This document shows positions 15,627-25,572 of a stretch of DNA of 64,000 bases, piece after piece. Origin of the DNA: an uncultured Bacteroidales bacterium (GTDB lineage Bacteria; Bacteroidota; Bacteroidia; Bacteroidales; Paludibacteraceae). Within the stretch, counting starts at the first letter, position 1. The number at the start of each line of letters is the position of its first letter. The notes under the pieces were generated by a model. That model was not told the DNA's origin, searched no databases, and worked only from the letters and a program-made list of their open reading frames with translations. Location: NCBI GenBank assembly GCA_903911085.1, contig CAIWCC010000246.1:1-64000 (forward strand), given 5' to 3'. The position numbers and the translations under genes were made by a program.

Positions 15627-18464
15627 TTAATTCAAATCAGGAATCTGATAAAATTTTCTATCAGCTTTAAAATCAACAAACAACTGATCAAGTATTATAT
15701 CCGGATCAATGGCGTAGAACTTCAGAACATGTTTTCCTGCTTTTTCTATTTTATGAGTAGTTGTCGTTCGTGACTGATTCCTCAAAACATTTACCTTCCA
15801 GTTCTCTTTAAATATATCTGATTCTGTTTCAATTATCTGAGGTTCTTCCTCATCAATGGCAACGGCATATCGCTTGTTTCGTCCATTGGCAGGATGATTG
15901 GGATACAAGGCGATACACACAGAAACTTCACCGATTTTTGTACTGTTAAACGCGTATTCTAATGCTGATTTTTTATTACCTGAGTCTACTTTTAAAACCA
16001 TAAAACTATGCCCTAATCCAGGAATTTCAGTTACGTGAACACTGTTCCGATTTTGACATTCATTTGCATTAAATGAAACAAAACCATCAGTCATAGGTTT
16101 TCCAATTTGATTGGGTAAGGTTTTAAATACCTCCAAATTAAAAATAAATTTTTCTGAACCGCTTTGAATAACAAAATGTCCTTTTTGTGAACTTCCGGAA
16201 ACTTTATCCCAATTTATTTTCAATTGAATCCTTTCCTCACCATTTAAGAGTTGTTTTTCTACCAATGATGTAACCCAAATCGGTTTTTGAGCAATGCTCC
16301 ACGTTACTATTTTTTCCGCTTTCTGATAAATCGTAAAAACATAATTATTATTAGTTGATTGAACGAAAGCAGGAGTATTATAAGTTTTTTGTGGTTGAAT
16401 AGGAGCGTTATGTCCATCCGCAAAAACTACAATTCCCTGCTGATTTGCAATGTTGACTTTCGGCAATTCCAAGCGTTGATAAACAGGCAATTTTCGTGGG
16501 TTACAATCCATCATTTCATTCCATTTCCCATCAGCTATTTGATGATTGAACACGTCTGTCAATTGTTCAATTTTATCAAGAGATAATTGACTTAACTTTG
16601 CGTATTCATTCGCACTGGGTAAATTCAAGGGTGCAAGCTCTCTATACATTTGGGCATAAAGCAACTTCTTATTTAGCAAAGATGCTCCCTGAACCGGATA
16701 TTTTACAAGTTCAAAAAAGGCATCTTTCCGGTTTACTGCCATCTTTTTTGATAATTCTTCTACCTTATCTTCAATAGTCTGATACTCCGAAATTCTTTTC
16801 TGTAACTCATTTCCAAAAGCAAATGGAGTAAACTCAGTGTTAATGACAGGAGTAAAACCTTTGGGAAATCCACTTGTTTGGATTCGACTCCACCCCATGT
16901 GTTCTGGTTTTCGTATAGTTGCCAAATGGTAATACTCTTTCATTATACATGATATTTCTGAAGCATATTTTTTTCCAAATTGTTGCGAAATCCAATTCTG
17001 AGTATGTGCCTGAACCGTTTTCTGATTGACGCTTTCAATATTCCATGCCAAGTCCAAAAACAACTCGGTAATGTATTCGGCAGGCTTCAGGTCACCAACA
17101 TTGAGAATCCACAATTTACGAGCATTGTATTCCCATGCCCTTTTCATTTCGGTAACAACCTGAGCTGGTGGGGTTGTACAAAGCCACAAATAGTCGTGTG
17201 GCGAGCCCCAGTATGAAGCGTGATAATAAACGCCACTTCCGCCACTTCGTGCTTGCTCCACTGGTGTTGATAAACGGCTAATATACCCAAAATTGTCGTC
17301 ACACCAAATCAAAGAAACATCTTCAGGAAGCTCTAATTTTCCGGTATTATAAATATCTAAAACCTCTTTGTATGGAATAAATACTTGCGGAATTTTGGAT
17401 GGCGTAGGATTTAAATAATTGCCGATAATTCCCCGTTGACTTTTCAGCACTTTATTGGTTAGTGTTACCTGTTCGTCCACAGTAGTTGCGCCCAGCATAT
17501 TTCCGTCGTGAAGCCCACGCATTCCAAGAGTATAAATATTTTCTGAGGAAGACAATTGTTTAACCCGGTCTATCCAGTAGTTGTCAACATTTTGAGCATT
17601 TACAGCATAGTTGTACTCACCAACTCCTTTCAAATGCCATTCGCTTGCACTGCAACGCATCATTGGCTCGCAATGCGATGTCCCCACTACAATACCATAG
17701 CGATCTGCCATCTCTTTATTCCCTTTTACAAGGAAAAATGGGACAGTGCTTTCGTGCATAGCCGGCCAAATTGTATTGGCACGAAGACGTAGTAGCAATT
17801 CGAAAACTTTTTGATATGCCATGGGGCCAATTACCCCTTTTTTGCTGGATTTGTCAAGTGTTTTGTTTGCCCAGGGCTCAATACCCCAATCTTCATCGTT
17901 AAGAAATATGCCACGATATTGTACAGAAGGAGCTTGAACTATATTTATAGTTGAATTTAGAGTAATCGTTTTTCTTTTATCCGGAATAACGTCAGCCCAC
18001 CAATTCCATGGTGAAACACCTGCCATGCGCGATAATTCGAGAATGCCATAAGCCGTTCCTCTGCTATCACTCCCTACGACTAATAACAATTTCTGTTTCC
18101 CATTCTTTTGAGAAATACACTTAATCCTGAATGCTTCCCACTTATTTTTGATATCTTCCGCAGAAAATTCACCTTTAGAGATTAGAGAATCAATGATGTT
18201 ATTAGAGCCAATTGTACCCGCAACGATAAGGTAAGACGGAGTCTTTGAAAAATTATTATACTGCTTTACAACCGCATCACCAATCGTTTTCATATCCGTT
18301 GAAAATAGCTCAATTGCAGTTTTTACCACTTCCTTTTCCCTTGAGTCAAATTGAATGGAGGTAGTGTGGTCTGTTCCAATTAAATAAAATGCATCAGATT
18401 TTTGAGAGAATACTACAGTTGAAAACAGGATAAATAGTAATGAAAGAATGTGTTTTGTTTGCAT
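15627..18464 (-). CDS. GH115 alpha-glucuronidase
   Basis: A 945-residue exported enzyme. Signal peptide residues 1-20 (ending VVFSQ). The family GH115 layout is clear: an N-terminal Rossmann-like part, then LSRMAGVSPWNWWADVIPDK, YRGIFLNDEDWGIEPW, the barrel with MRGLHDGNMLG and LIWCDDNFGYISRL, a helical region and a C-terminal beta-sandwich. Characterised GH115 enzymes remove alpha-1,2-linked glucuronic or 4-O-methylglucuronic acid from xylan-type or arabinogalactan-type chains. Length is normal. It lies 56 bases after the SASA-type esterase gene in the same orientation, so debranching and deacetylation are probably co-expressed. A T9SS tail is not evident. Confidence 0.88.
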   Translation of the reverse strand: MQTKHILSLLFILFSTVVFSQKSDAFYLIGTDHTTSIQFDSREKEVVKTAIELFSTDMKTIGDAVVKQYNNFSKTPSYLIVAGTIGSNNIIDSLISKGEFSAEDIKNKWEAFRIKCISQKNGKQKLLLVVGSDSRGTAYGILELSRMAGVSPWNWWADVIPDKRKTITLNSTINIVQAPSVQYRGIFLNDEDWGIEPWANKTLDKSSKKGVIGPMAYQKVFELLLRLRANTIWPAMHESTVPFFLVKGNKEMADRYGIVVGTSHCEPMMRCSASEWHLKGVGEYNYAVNAQNVDNYWIDRVKQLSSSENIYTLGMRGLHDGNMLGATTVDEQVTLTNKVLKSQRGIIGNYLNPTPSKIPQVFIPYKEVLDIYNTGKLELPEDVSLIWCDDNFGYISRLSTPVEQARSGGSGVYYHASYWGSPHDYLWLCTTPPAQVVTEMKRAWEYNARKLWILNVGDLKPAEYITELFLDLAWNIESVNQKTVQAHTQNWISQQFGKKYASEISCIMKEYYHLATIRKPEHMGWSRIQTSGFPKGFTPVINTEFTPFAFGNELQKRISEYQTIEDKVEELSKKMAVNRKDAFFELVKYPVQGASLLNKKLLYAQMYRELAPLNLPSANEYAKLSQLSLDKIEQLTDVFNHQIADGKWNEMMDCNPRKLPVYQRLELPKVNIANQQGIVVFADGHNAPIQPQKTYNTPAFVQSTNNNYVFTIYQKAEKIVTWSIAQKPIWVTSLVEKQLLNGEERIQLKINWDKVSGSSQKGHFVIQSGSEKFIFNLEVFKTLPNQIGKPMTDGFVSFNANECQNRNSVHVTEIPGLGHSFMVLKVDSGNKKSALEYAFNSTKIGEVSVCIALYPNHPANGRNKRYAVAIDEEEPQIIETESDIFKENWKVNVLRNQSRTTTTHKIEKAGKHVLKFYAIDPDIILDQLFVDFKADRKFYQIPDLN

Positions 18465-18520
18465 AGTAAATGTTGTTGAAACGGAGAAATAACATGAAGG
18501 AACGAATATTTACCCGATCT

Positions 18521-20077
18521 TTATTTGTTGATTTTATACACTTCACATCTCTTCCCGGCTGTGATCATAGGGAAATTATCGGTTCGGAAAGGAGATGCAG
18601 GAAGATCGGCACTGTTGAACAGATTACCTTCACTCCAGTTTGCCCAACCGTAACGAACAGCAATGGGTTTTACAACAGCATCTGCACTAACGATAATTTG
18701 ATTTCCTTTTATTTCGGCTTTGGCTGACACAAATTTCTTGTCTTCACCACAAATAGTAAATCCCATTAATTCTCCTTCCGATTTTAATCTATCGTAAACA
18801 TAATCAAATGACAAAAGTGCTTGATTGTTATTGAATTTTACGCTTTTATAGATCGGACCAGAGAAGGGAATATTGAAACCATAAACATTATTCAATGCGA
18901 TGTATGCCAATCGTTTCCCAACAGGTTCTTTTCTGGGTGGATGGATATTCTCCTTTTCTCCATTATCCATGGTGACAGCCATTCCGGTATGTTTTATCTT
19001 TTGCCATGTCAAGAGCTGAGCTTCGCGAAGTTCTGGCCAAATGGGTCTGTTTCTGGCATCTGCTCTTCCGTAATTGGCCAATTGAACAAAAAAGAAAGGC
19101 ATATCGGGATTTTTGAAATCGTTTCGCCACTCGCTAATTAAAGCCGGGAAAAGAGTACGATATTGTTCCGCTCTCCCGGAGTTATATTCACCCTGATACC
19201 ATATTGCGCCCTTTACAGAGTAAGGGATGCATCGCTCCAACATGGTGTGATAGAGTCCGGCAGGACGATTGAAGTTGTGTTCTCCCATTGGCATTTGCGG
19301 TCTGACTATATTTCTTACGCCAGCTTTTATGGAGTCTTCATACGTTTTTGTATCGACTTCGAATTTCGCAATAAGTTGACTTCCAAATTTGAGTGAAAAA
19401 TCGTCATAATTAGCCACAATTGGAGATGTGATTGTATCTTTCATTAGCCACTCACGTGTCATCCACGTTTCGGCACCAGATCCTCCTTTATAACAACAGA
19501 TTACCCCCACCGGGACATTTAATTTTTCCTGAAGATCCTTAGCGAAATAGTAGGCAACGGCAGACATTTCAGACACCCTGTTTTCGGCTGTCGCTGTGCG
19601 CCAATTCATATCACCTTTTGTAACGGCACCATCATATGGTTTGAACGGCACCATCACATAATGTATATTCTTATTGGTTGCATTAGCAGCTGCCTCTTTG
19701 CCTCCAAGAGATTCTCTTATCATAAAAGCCATATTGGATTGGCCTCCAGCCAACCAAACTTCACCCACATAAATTTCTTTGATTTTTATGGTTTCATTGG
19801 CTGAAACGACACTCATACTAAAAGGACCTCCCTCTTTTAAAGAACGAAGTTCAACGCTCCACTTGCCCGTTTCATCGCTTTTCGATTGTACCTGTTTCCC
19901 CTGAATATTAACTGAAACGCTTGTTGATGGAGAAGTTGTTCCCCAAACTAAAACTTTTGCATTTCGTTGAAGAACAGCACCTTCATTGAACAGTTCACCC
20001 AACTTAAGATTTTGAGCACCAGCACTAAAGCACAGAAGTGAAATAAAGCATGCTGCTATAAACGATTTTATTTTCAT
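18521..20077 (-). CDS. SASA-family carbohydrate O-acetylesterase
   Basis: A 518-residue exported esterase of the sialate O-acetylesterase (SASA, SGNH-like) type. Signal peptide residues 1-21 (ending AGAQN). The catalytic Ser motif VWLAGGQSNMAF, the Gly block YKGGSGAETWM and the downstream GAIWYQGEYNSGRA are all present. Despite the family name, members inside polysaccharide loci mostly deacetylate plant or microbial glycans, such as 4-O-methylglucuronoxylan. It sits between the CE12-type esterase and the GH115 gene; the order CE12, SASA, GH115 suggests a set that strips acetyl groups before glucuronate removal. Confidence 0.85.
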   Translation of the reverse strand: MKIKSFIAACFISLLCFSAGAQNLKLGELFNEGAVLQRNAKVLVWGTTSPSTSVSVNIQGKQVQSKSDETGKWSVELRSLKEGGPFSMSVVSANETIKIKEIYVGEVWLAGGQSNMAFMIRESLGGKEAAANATNKNIHYVMVPFKPYDGAVTKGDMNWRTATAENRVSEMSAVAYYFAKDLQEKLNVPVGVICCYKGGSGAETWMTREWLMKDTITSPIVANYDDFSLKFGSQLIAKFEVDTKTYEDSIKAGVRNIVRPQMPMGEHNFNRPAGLYHTMLERCIPYSVKGAIWYQGEYNSGRAEQYRTLFPALISEWRNDFKNPDMPFFFVQLANYGRADARNRPIWPELREAQLLTWQKIKHTGMAVTMDNGEKENIHPPRKEPVGKRLAYIALNNVYGFNIPFSGPIYKSVKFNNNQALLSFDYVYDRLKSEGELMGFTICGEDKKFVSAKAEIKGNQIIVSADAVVKPIAVRYGWANWSEGNLFNSADLPASPFRTDNFPMITAGKRCEVYKINK

Positions 20078-20111
20078 TGATTTGTATTTTTAGAATATGG
20101 TATTATATTTC

Positions 20112-20891
20112 CTACTTCAAATATTTTGTCAATGGTTTGACTTGCAGTTCACGAAGGCCTTTCACAAATTCTTCAGCCATTACAGTTGCACCTGTTTCGT
20201 TGAAATGTGTCATTTCTTTGATACCATTTGGGAAATTTTTGTTGACACCAGGCTCAAGAGTGGTAAATAGTTTTGTTGAACCTTCTTCACCCAGTTCTGC
20301 AATAATCTTCTCGCTCTTCAACTCCATGTCCACAAATAATAGTTTAGTATCCTCCGCCGCAATTTTACGACAAACTTCTGTATAACGTTTAAGGGTATGA
20401 ACCACTCTCCCATTTTCAAATTTACGTCTCGAAACAGGAGTACAAAGAATGGGGATTGCCCCTTTTGTTCTGACATCATTGATAAAGCTGCGGAGATTGG
20501 CTTCATATTGTTCCGGAGTAGTATGGCGATCTGGTTTAGAATTAGAATCATTGTGTCCAAATTGGATAACAACATAATCATTTGGCTGCACTTTGTCCAT
20601 TATCTTTTTCCATACCCCTTCAGTTTGAAAGGAGAGCGTGCTTCTTCCGCTCAGTGCATAATTGTCAATTGTGACTTCTGATTTAAAGAAATTGTGCAAC
20701 ATTTGACCCCATCCACGTGTAGGAAATGGTTCATCAAATGTTTTTCCGGTAATGGAATCCGTTACACGTTTTGAAAGCGGCTGATTTGTCATTGTAGAGT
20801 CGCCAGCCATATAAATGGTTACTTTCTTTTGTTCGGCTACAAATGCACAAAGTGTAATAATTGACAACAGTGATAAAATAAGTTTTTTCAT
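20112..20891 (-). CDS. CE12-type rhamnogalacturonan acetylesterase-like protein
   Basis: A 259-residue secreted GDSL/SGNH hydrolase. Signal peptide residues 1-19. Block I is MAGDSTMTNQ (nucleophile Ser), block II SGRSTLSF, block III VIQFGHNDSN, and block V EMTHFNETGATVMAEEF with the catalytic His. In relatives I know, the residue three before that His is Asp; here it is Glu, a conservative but unusual change. CE12 enzymes remove acetyl groups from rhamnogalacturonan or related pectic and algal glycans. It follows the GH2 gene by 48 bases and precedes the SASA esterase by 34. Confidence 0.85.
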   Translation of the reverse strand: MKKLILSLLSIITLCAFVAEQKKVTIYMAGDSTMTNQPLSKRVTDSITGKTFDEPFPTRGWGQMLHNFFKSEVTIDNYALSGRSTLSFQTEGVWKKIMDKVQPNDYVVIQFGHNDSNSKPDRHTTPEQYEANLRSFINDVRTKGAIPILCTPVSRRKFENGRVVHTLKRYTEVCRKIAAEDTKLLFVDMELKSEKIIAELGEEGSTKLFTTLEPGVNKNFPNGIKEMTHFNETGATVMAEEFVKGLRELQVKPLTKYLK

Positions 20892-20939
20892 GATTGATAT
20901 TTTTTGTTTTAAATTAGAAATTCCGTTTGAAATATCAGA

Positions 20940-23900
20940 TTACTTTTCGTTTCCAGCAAACTGAATAAAGTTGCAGAGAAGTTTACGAGCCACATCAGCA
21001 GTAGATTCAGGGCTTCTCAGGTTATTGTATATTTCGAGCGTTGAGAAAACAATTTTTCCTTTTCCACAAGGAATAACGCCAACAGCTGTCCCCAACTTTT
21101 GAGGAAAACAGTGGTAGGCTCCAGCTACCAATTCTTCGCCGTCCATGATTAATCCAATGCGTTCTGACCCAATAGAAACCACCGCCTCATACGGCCAATC
21201 CATCCCCTGATTAACAGGCAAATCTTTGAATAGCGGATGCGCTTTCACAAAATGAACCCCACCTAACCAGTTTGTTCCTACAGTGAAATCGCCTTTGTAT
21301 TTCACATTTGTATTTTTGGTAATGATATCCATCCATGATGATGCATTTGACAGAATAATAAGTGTTGTTCCATCGTTTTTCACCCGGTCGATTATTTGTT
21401 GAGGGTCAAAAAGCTCTTTTTCAGGCACTGACCATTTCAATAGCGTTAATGCTGTTGAACGTCTAACGTGACGAAGTTCTACAAGAAGTTTAACGGGTTT
21501 TCCAGCCTCCAGATTCAATGCTAATTTGCAATGAGAGTCAATTATTGTATCACATTTCTGACCATTTACATAGAAACTCGCCTGATCACCGGGTGTAAAT
21601 TCTAAATCAAATTTGTATTTGCCCGTAGTGGCAGGAACGACATGTCCCTCCCAGCGGATACTATAATTCAGTGTAGTAGTTACATTTGGGTGTGGTGTAG
21701 CTCCATCTTTCAACGTGAAATTGATCAACGACTTATTCTGTTGTGCAACAAGTTTCTCAAAGTTGCCACCCATAAAATAGCTCACTGTCACACCTTGCTT
21801 TGCGTTTAAATCAAGCAATTGTTCGGTAGGAATATAGCCCAACTCTCCGCTTTTAGGAGAACGGGCGGCAATCATCCAATCAAGTTTCGGTAATTTAGGG
21901 CTATATGCCTGAACTTTCGCATCTGTTTGATTAGCAAGAAATTCGCGCACAACTAAACTTGGCTCCCAAACAGCACCATTTCCTTGAAGCTTTTCATCTT
22001 TCCAATTTACCACCAGAATTTGATCACGCCCTTTAGCTACAATCTCTCCTCTTGAGTTGGATAATTCAGCCTCAATACTCACCATTCCGGTTACTTTACT
22101 GTTAGGAATAGTGATAGCTTCAGCAATCAGTTCTCCGAAAACATCACTCCCTGAGATAGTAACAGCAATATCTTTAGAGAAAATTTCTTCCCCGATTGAA
22201 TTCTTCGCTTTAATGTGCAAAGTGTGTGCTCCTTTAAGATCTTTCTCATTTACAATATAGAAATCAGTTTCTACCGGAGTAAGGGTATTTGCAACTTGTT
22301 TGCGCGTTTTTACTGCAATGTAAAGTGGCTGATTATAATATGCCAAAATCTCCGGATCACCTTTCGGATTTCGATAACAATCTACTACTCCTGAATGGTT
22401 TTCTAATATCTCTGACTCCCAGCCGTTTATTGCATAGCCATCTGTCAGGTTGTTTATTCTGGAATGTTCGATTTTTCTTCCCTGATGCTCAAACGATATA
22501 TTGCCCATTGATTTAGTCAGAGCATCCACGTTACTAAATCCGGTATTTAGTTTTTTGGACTCAAAAAAACTTTTAAAATCGTTGTACTGATCCAAATACA
22601 TAACCCCATCCCATCCTGTTGTTGGGTTTTTATCTAATGAAGATTTTATCATTTCAACTCGCCCCGGTGTTGATAAAGCTCCTTCTTCACCCCAATAGAC
22701 AATCTCACGTTTGTTGGATGTAATGCTGTAATAGTTCTTTGGACTATTGTAGAAGGACTGCATCCACGTATGAGGTCCACCAGCTCTGTGGAAATCGTAC
22801 CATCCTTTCAAATAAGGAATAGTATCAAAAGGGCGCATATGTAATTTAAATGGATCATCGAGATCGACAACCTTTGCCCACCCTGATGTACGAACGATTG
22901 TTCGGGAAGGGTCAATTTCATGTGCCATTTTCATATCTTTTCTATAAATATCAACTGCTGTCGCTTTTACCTCTTGTGCTTCGTTTTGCATGCAATAGAC
23001 GACCAAACTTGGATGGCTTCTGTCCCGATAAACCATTCTCTTCAATTTTTCCTGCAACATTTTGTGGGCTATCGGATAATCAATGCTTTTCCCGTAATTA
23101 CCTGGCTCTTCGAAGTAAAGCAACCCAAGTTCGTCAGCCAAATCTAAGAGTAACGGCTGACCAATGCACCGATGAAAGTTCAGCATATTCAGGCCAAGTT
23201 TTTTGGCTAATCGAATTTGTTTTTCGGCCAATTCAGGTGTTGGAACCATTCCACTTACCGGCCAGAATCCCCAGCTTATTGCAGTTCGCAATACAATTCG
23301 CTTTCCATTTAATCTGAGCATTGCATCTGAGCCAATTCCTGACAGCTCAAACCAACGAAAACCAAAATTCTTTTTGTCTGAATCGCTTACAATGCCTTTA
23401 TCATTCAAGCTTATCTGACAGGTATATAGATTTGGATGGTCAATGTCCCATAATTTTGCATTAGCGACCTCTATTTTTTGATTGATTACATTTTTACCTG
23501 GTTTAAGTTTGACAGATTTCAATATCCGGGTATAAACCTGTGCTTCTTCATTTTTTCTTTCAACAATACGTAAAAACAGATCACGAATTACCACTTTATT
23601 TGAGGTGTTGTTTATCGTAATGATAGCATTGACAGATGTAGCCACAGGTATATTTTGCATGTAAATATCATCAATATAGACTCCATTACATGTCAATAGT
23701 TTTACGTTTCCGGTAATACCACCAAAACCAAGACTGCCGGCAACGATACGATTGTCCCATTTAATGTTTCCATCTTTCCAATCGAAAATCCCCCCCGGAT
23801 TTGTGATTCTTACTGCTAGCTGGGCAGTTTCTCCCGGTTTCACAAAGTTGGTAATGTCAACTTCAAATGGGGTATTTCCAATTATGTCGTATCCCACTAA

Positions 23901-24311
23901 TTTTTGATTTATGAATATCTCTGATCTGTATCTGGTGGATTCGAAACGTAAGATTATTTTTTGAGAATTTTTGGACGTTGGAATTTGAATATTGCGATAC
24001 CACCACCATACGCCAGTCATATTCGCATCGGGACCAGAAATTTGTTGAAAAAACTGCTCGTTAGTTCCAGGCACACATACCTCTTTCGCACTTGCAGTAT
24101 TTAGAAACTCCCATCCTCCCGTAGGAGAATGAACGGGTAATTTCTCGATGTTGACAGGTGGAAGATAAAATGAATCTTTTTTCCAACTTTGGTCTTTATC
24201 TTTAATAAGTTTCCAACCCTTACCAGAAAGATCGGTTTCAATTCTTGATTGAGAAAACATATTTACCGATATGGTAAAAAAGCAAAATATAAAACTGATG
24301 ATGTAATTCAT
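20940..24311 (-). CDS. GH2 glycosidase with PA14 module and glutaminase-like tail
   Basis: A 1123-residue exported glycoside hydrolase. Signal peptide residues 1-21. Sugar-binding jelly roll (about 30-200), immunoglobulin-like domain, then a TIM barrel with LNMLNFHRCIGQPLLLDLAD, the acid/base motif VVYCMQNEAQE and a probable nucleophile in VYWGEEGALSTPGR. After further beta domains there is a PA14-like module (RWEGHVVPATTGKYKFDLEF, then FYVNGQKCD) and a C-terminal domain resembling the glutamine-amidotransferase-like fold of some bacterial beta-galactosidases. Family GH2 covers beta-galactosidase, beta-glucuronidase and beta-mannosidase; the specificity cannot be chosen from sequence alone. 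It begins 19 bases after the upstream lyase-like lipoprotein gene. Confidence 0.8.
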   Translation of the reverse strand: MNYIISFIFCFFTISVNMFSQSRIETDLSGKGWKLIKDKDQSWKKDSFYLPPVNIEKLPVHSPTGGWEFLNTASAKEVCVPGTNEQFFQQISGPDANMTGVWWWYRNIQIPTSKNSQKIILRFESTRYRSEIFINQKLVGYDIIGNTPFEVDITNFVKPGETAQLAVRITNPGGIFDWKDGNIKWDNRIVAGSLGFGGITGNVKLLTCNGVYIDDIYMQNIPVATSVNAIITINNTSNKVVIRDLFLRIVERKNEEAQVYTRILKSVKLKPGKNVINQKIEVANAKLWDIDHPNLYTCQISLNDKGIVSDSDKKNFGFRWFELSGIGSDAMLRLNGKRIVLRTAISWGFWPVSGMVPTPELAEKQIRLAKKLGLNMLNFHRCIGQPLLLDLADELGLLYFEEPGNYGKSIDYPIAHKMLQEKLKRMVYRDRSHPSLVVYCMQNEAQEVKATAVDIYRKDMKMAHEIDPSRTIVRTSGWAKVVDLDDPFKLHMRPFDTIPYLKGWYDFHRAGGPHTWMQSFYNSPKNYYSITSNKREIVYWGEEGALSTPGRVEMIKSSLDKNPTTGWDGVMYLDQYNDFKSFFESKKLNTGFSNVDALTKSMGNISFEHQGRKIEHSRINNLTDGYAINGWESEILENHSGVVDCYRNPKGDPEILAYYNQPLYIAVKTRKQVANTLTPVETDFYIVNEKDLKGAHTLHIKAKNSIGEEIFSKDIAVTISGSDVFGELIAEAITIPNSKVTGMVSIEAELSNSRGEIVAKGRDQILVVNWKDEKLQGNGAVWEPSLVVREFLANQTDAKVQAYSPKLPKLDWMIAARSPKSGELGYIPTEQLLDLNAKQGVTVSYFMGGNFEKLVAQQNKSLINFTLKDGATPHPNVTTTLNYSIRWEGHVVPATTGKYKFDLEFTPGDQASFYVNGQKCDTIIDSHCKLALNLEAGKPVKLLVELRHVRRSTALTLLKWSVPEKELFDPQQIIDRVKNDGTTLIILSNASSWMDIITKNTNVKYKGDFTVGTNWLGGVHFVKAHPLFKDLPVNQGMDWPYEAVVSIGSERIGLIMDGEELVAGAYHCFPQKLGTAVGVIPCGKGKIVFSTLEIYNNLRSPESTADVARKLLCNFIQFAGNEK

Positions 24312-24330
24312 TAAATTTGTATTGAAACGG

Positions 24331-25554
24331 TTATTTTATCTGAGTAATTTTCACATTGTCGTAGGTTACAGCATGAAATGAATTCACATTTACGTGAGTA
24401 CTTTGGTATAAGCCCTGTTGTTCCCGAATATTTCGGCTTAATGGTTCCATTTCACTTGCAGGTTTTCCTACCAAAGTAAAGCCAATTCTACCTTTGTAGT
24501 CACACCAGATATCAGAGTCATTCATTTGAGCTCCCTTGCGACTATCACTGACCCATATCTTGCAATAACTATTATCTGTACCCGGGTCAATACGCCATTC
24601 ATATCTAAAGTGATACCATCTGCCTAACTGTAATGTTTTCTCTGAAGTTCTGTATGATTTATTACCGGAGCCTGCTTTGTAGGTTCCTGATAAAAAGTTT
24701 GTGGTTACTACATTATTTGTACCTTTTTTCAGCTCCAAAGCCATTGGCGGTGATTCAGGTGAACTTTGGTGCCATTGACGCAAACAACACCAAGATGGTC
24801 CACCATCTATTCTTACTAAGTCAATGGGAGTAAAATCGGGATGTAGTTTGAGACTAAACTCCGAAACATACGTTTTCTTAAAGTCTTCAATAACCAAATA
24901 ATGTTCTGCTCTTGCTTTCAAATCTGTAGGCAATTGAGAACCAAGTGTATATTGCAAGGCATTACCACTGTTGGGCAGTTGCGAATTTACTACGGTAACT
25001 CGTGGGGTATTGCTACTGCTTGAACCTTCAATTTTGATTGTTGGAACATACCAAATTGTTCCATTATAGTCATAGCCTGTTTTTTTATAACCGTTGTCAG
25101 TAAAATCAAAGCTGCCGTATAATGCGAAGTCCGGACCATCAAAATCAAGATTCAAGAGCGTAATATTTCCTAATGAAACAGTTATAATATACTTTCTCTG
25201 GCTTCCATCTTCAGCGGTTACCACATACATTAATGGTTTACTAAAATCATTCAGGGTTTTTCCGCTAACCTGAGCAACATCTGCAACTTTAACATCTGAT
25301 TTATTATAAACCGAAAAAGTTGCCGGAATATCAATCAATTTTGTTCCGGAAGGAACAATAACATGGATTGAATCATTATTTGATGTAATAATTCCATTGA
25401 ATGATTGGATGCTAAAATCCTGAATGATATTGTCACTGCTTAGATCAACTGTATTTTTACACGAACCCAATAATAGAATAATCGCAAATAGACATAAGTT
25501 ACCAGAAATGCATAACAATCTATATAATCCAATATAACAAGTATTTACTTTCAT
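24331..25554 (-). CDS. Lipoprotein jelly-roll polysaccharide lyase candidate
   Basis: A 407-residue lipoprotein (lipobox LLLGSC near residue 32). Residues about 40-130 form an N-terminal domain like the beta-sandwich modules (DUF5018 type) found before Bacteroidetes enzymes. The C-terminal 270 residues form a jelly roll with the conserved block WCCLRQWHQSSPESPPMAL, then GRWYHFRYEWRIDPG and NSYCKIWVSD. This resembles heparin lyase I / PL13- or PL20-like folds, but no exact family is recognised. It is clearly homologous to the next upstream gene (25573-26472), which has only the jelly roll. Position directly after SusC/SusD is typical of a surface glycan-binding protein or surface lyase. Confidence 0.6.
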   Translation of the reverse strand: MKVNTCYIGLYRLLCISGNLCLFAIILLLGSCKNTVDLSSDNIIQDFSIQSFNGIITSNNDSIHVIVPSGTKLIDIPATFSVYNKSDVKVADVAQVSGKTLNDFSKPLMYVVTAEDGSQRKYIITVSLGNITLLNLDFDGPDFALYGSFDFTDNGYKKTGYDYNGTIWYVPTIKIEGSSSSNTPRVTVVNSQLPNSGNALQYTLGSQLPTDLKARAEHYLVIEDFKKTYVSEFSLKLHPDFTPIDLVRIDGGPSWCCLRQWHQSSPESPPMALELKKGTNNVVTTNFLSGTYKAGSGNKSYRTSEKTLQLGRWYHFRYEWRIDPGTDNSYCKIWVSDSRKGAQMNDSDIWCDYKGRIGFTLVGKPASEMEPLSRNIREQQGLYQSTHVNVNSFHAVTYDNVKITQIK

Positions 25555-25572
25555 ATTTAAAATTCCATTTTA

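Noticed and set aside
22850-23317. A 155-codon plus-strand reading frame
   Set aside because: It lies fully opposite the catalytic barrel of the GH2 gene and has no recognisable features.
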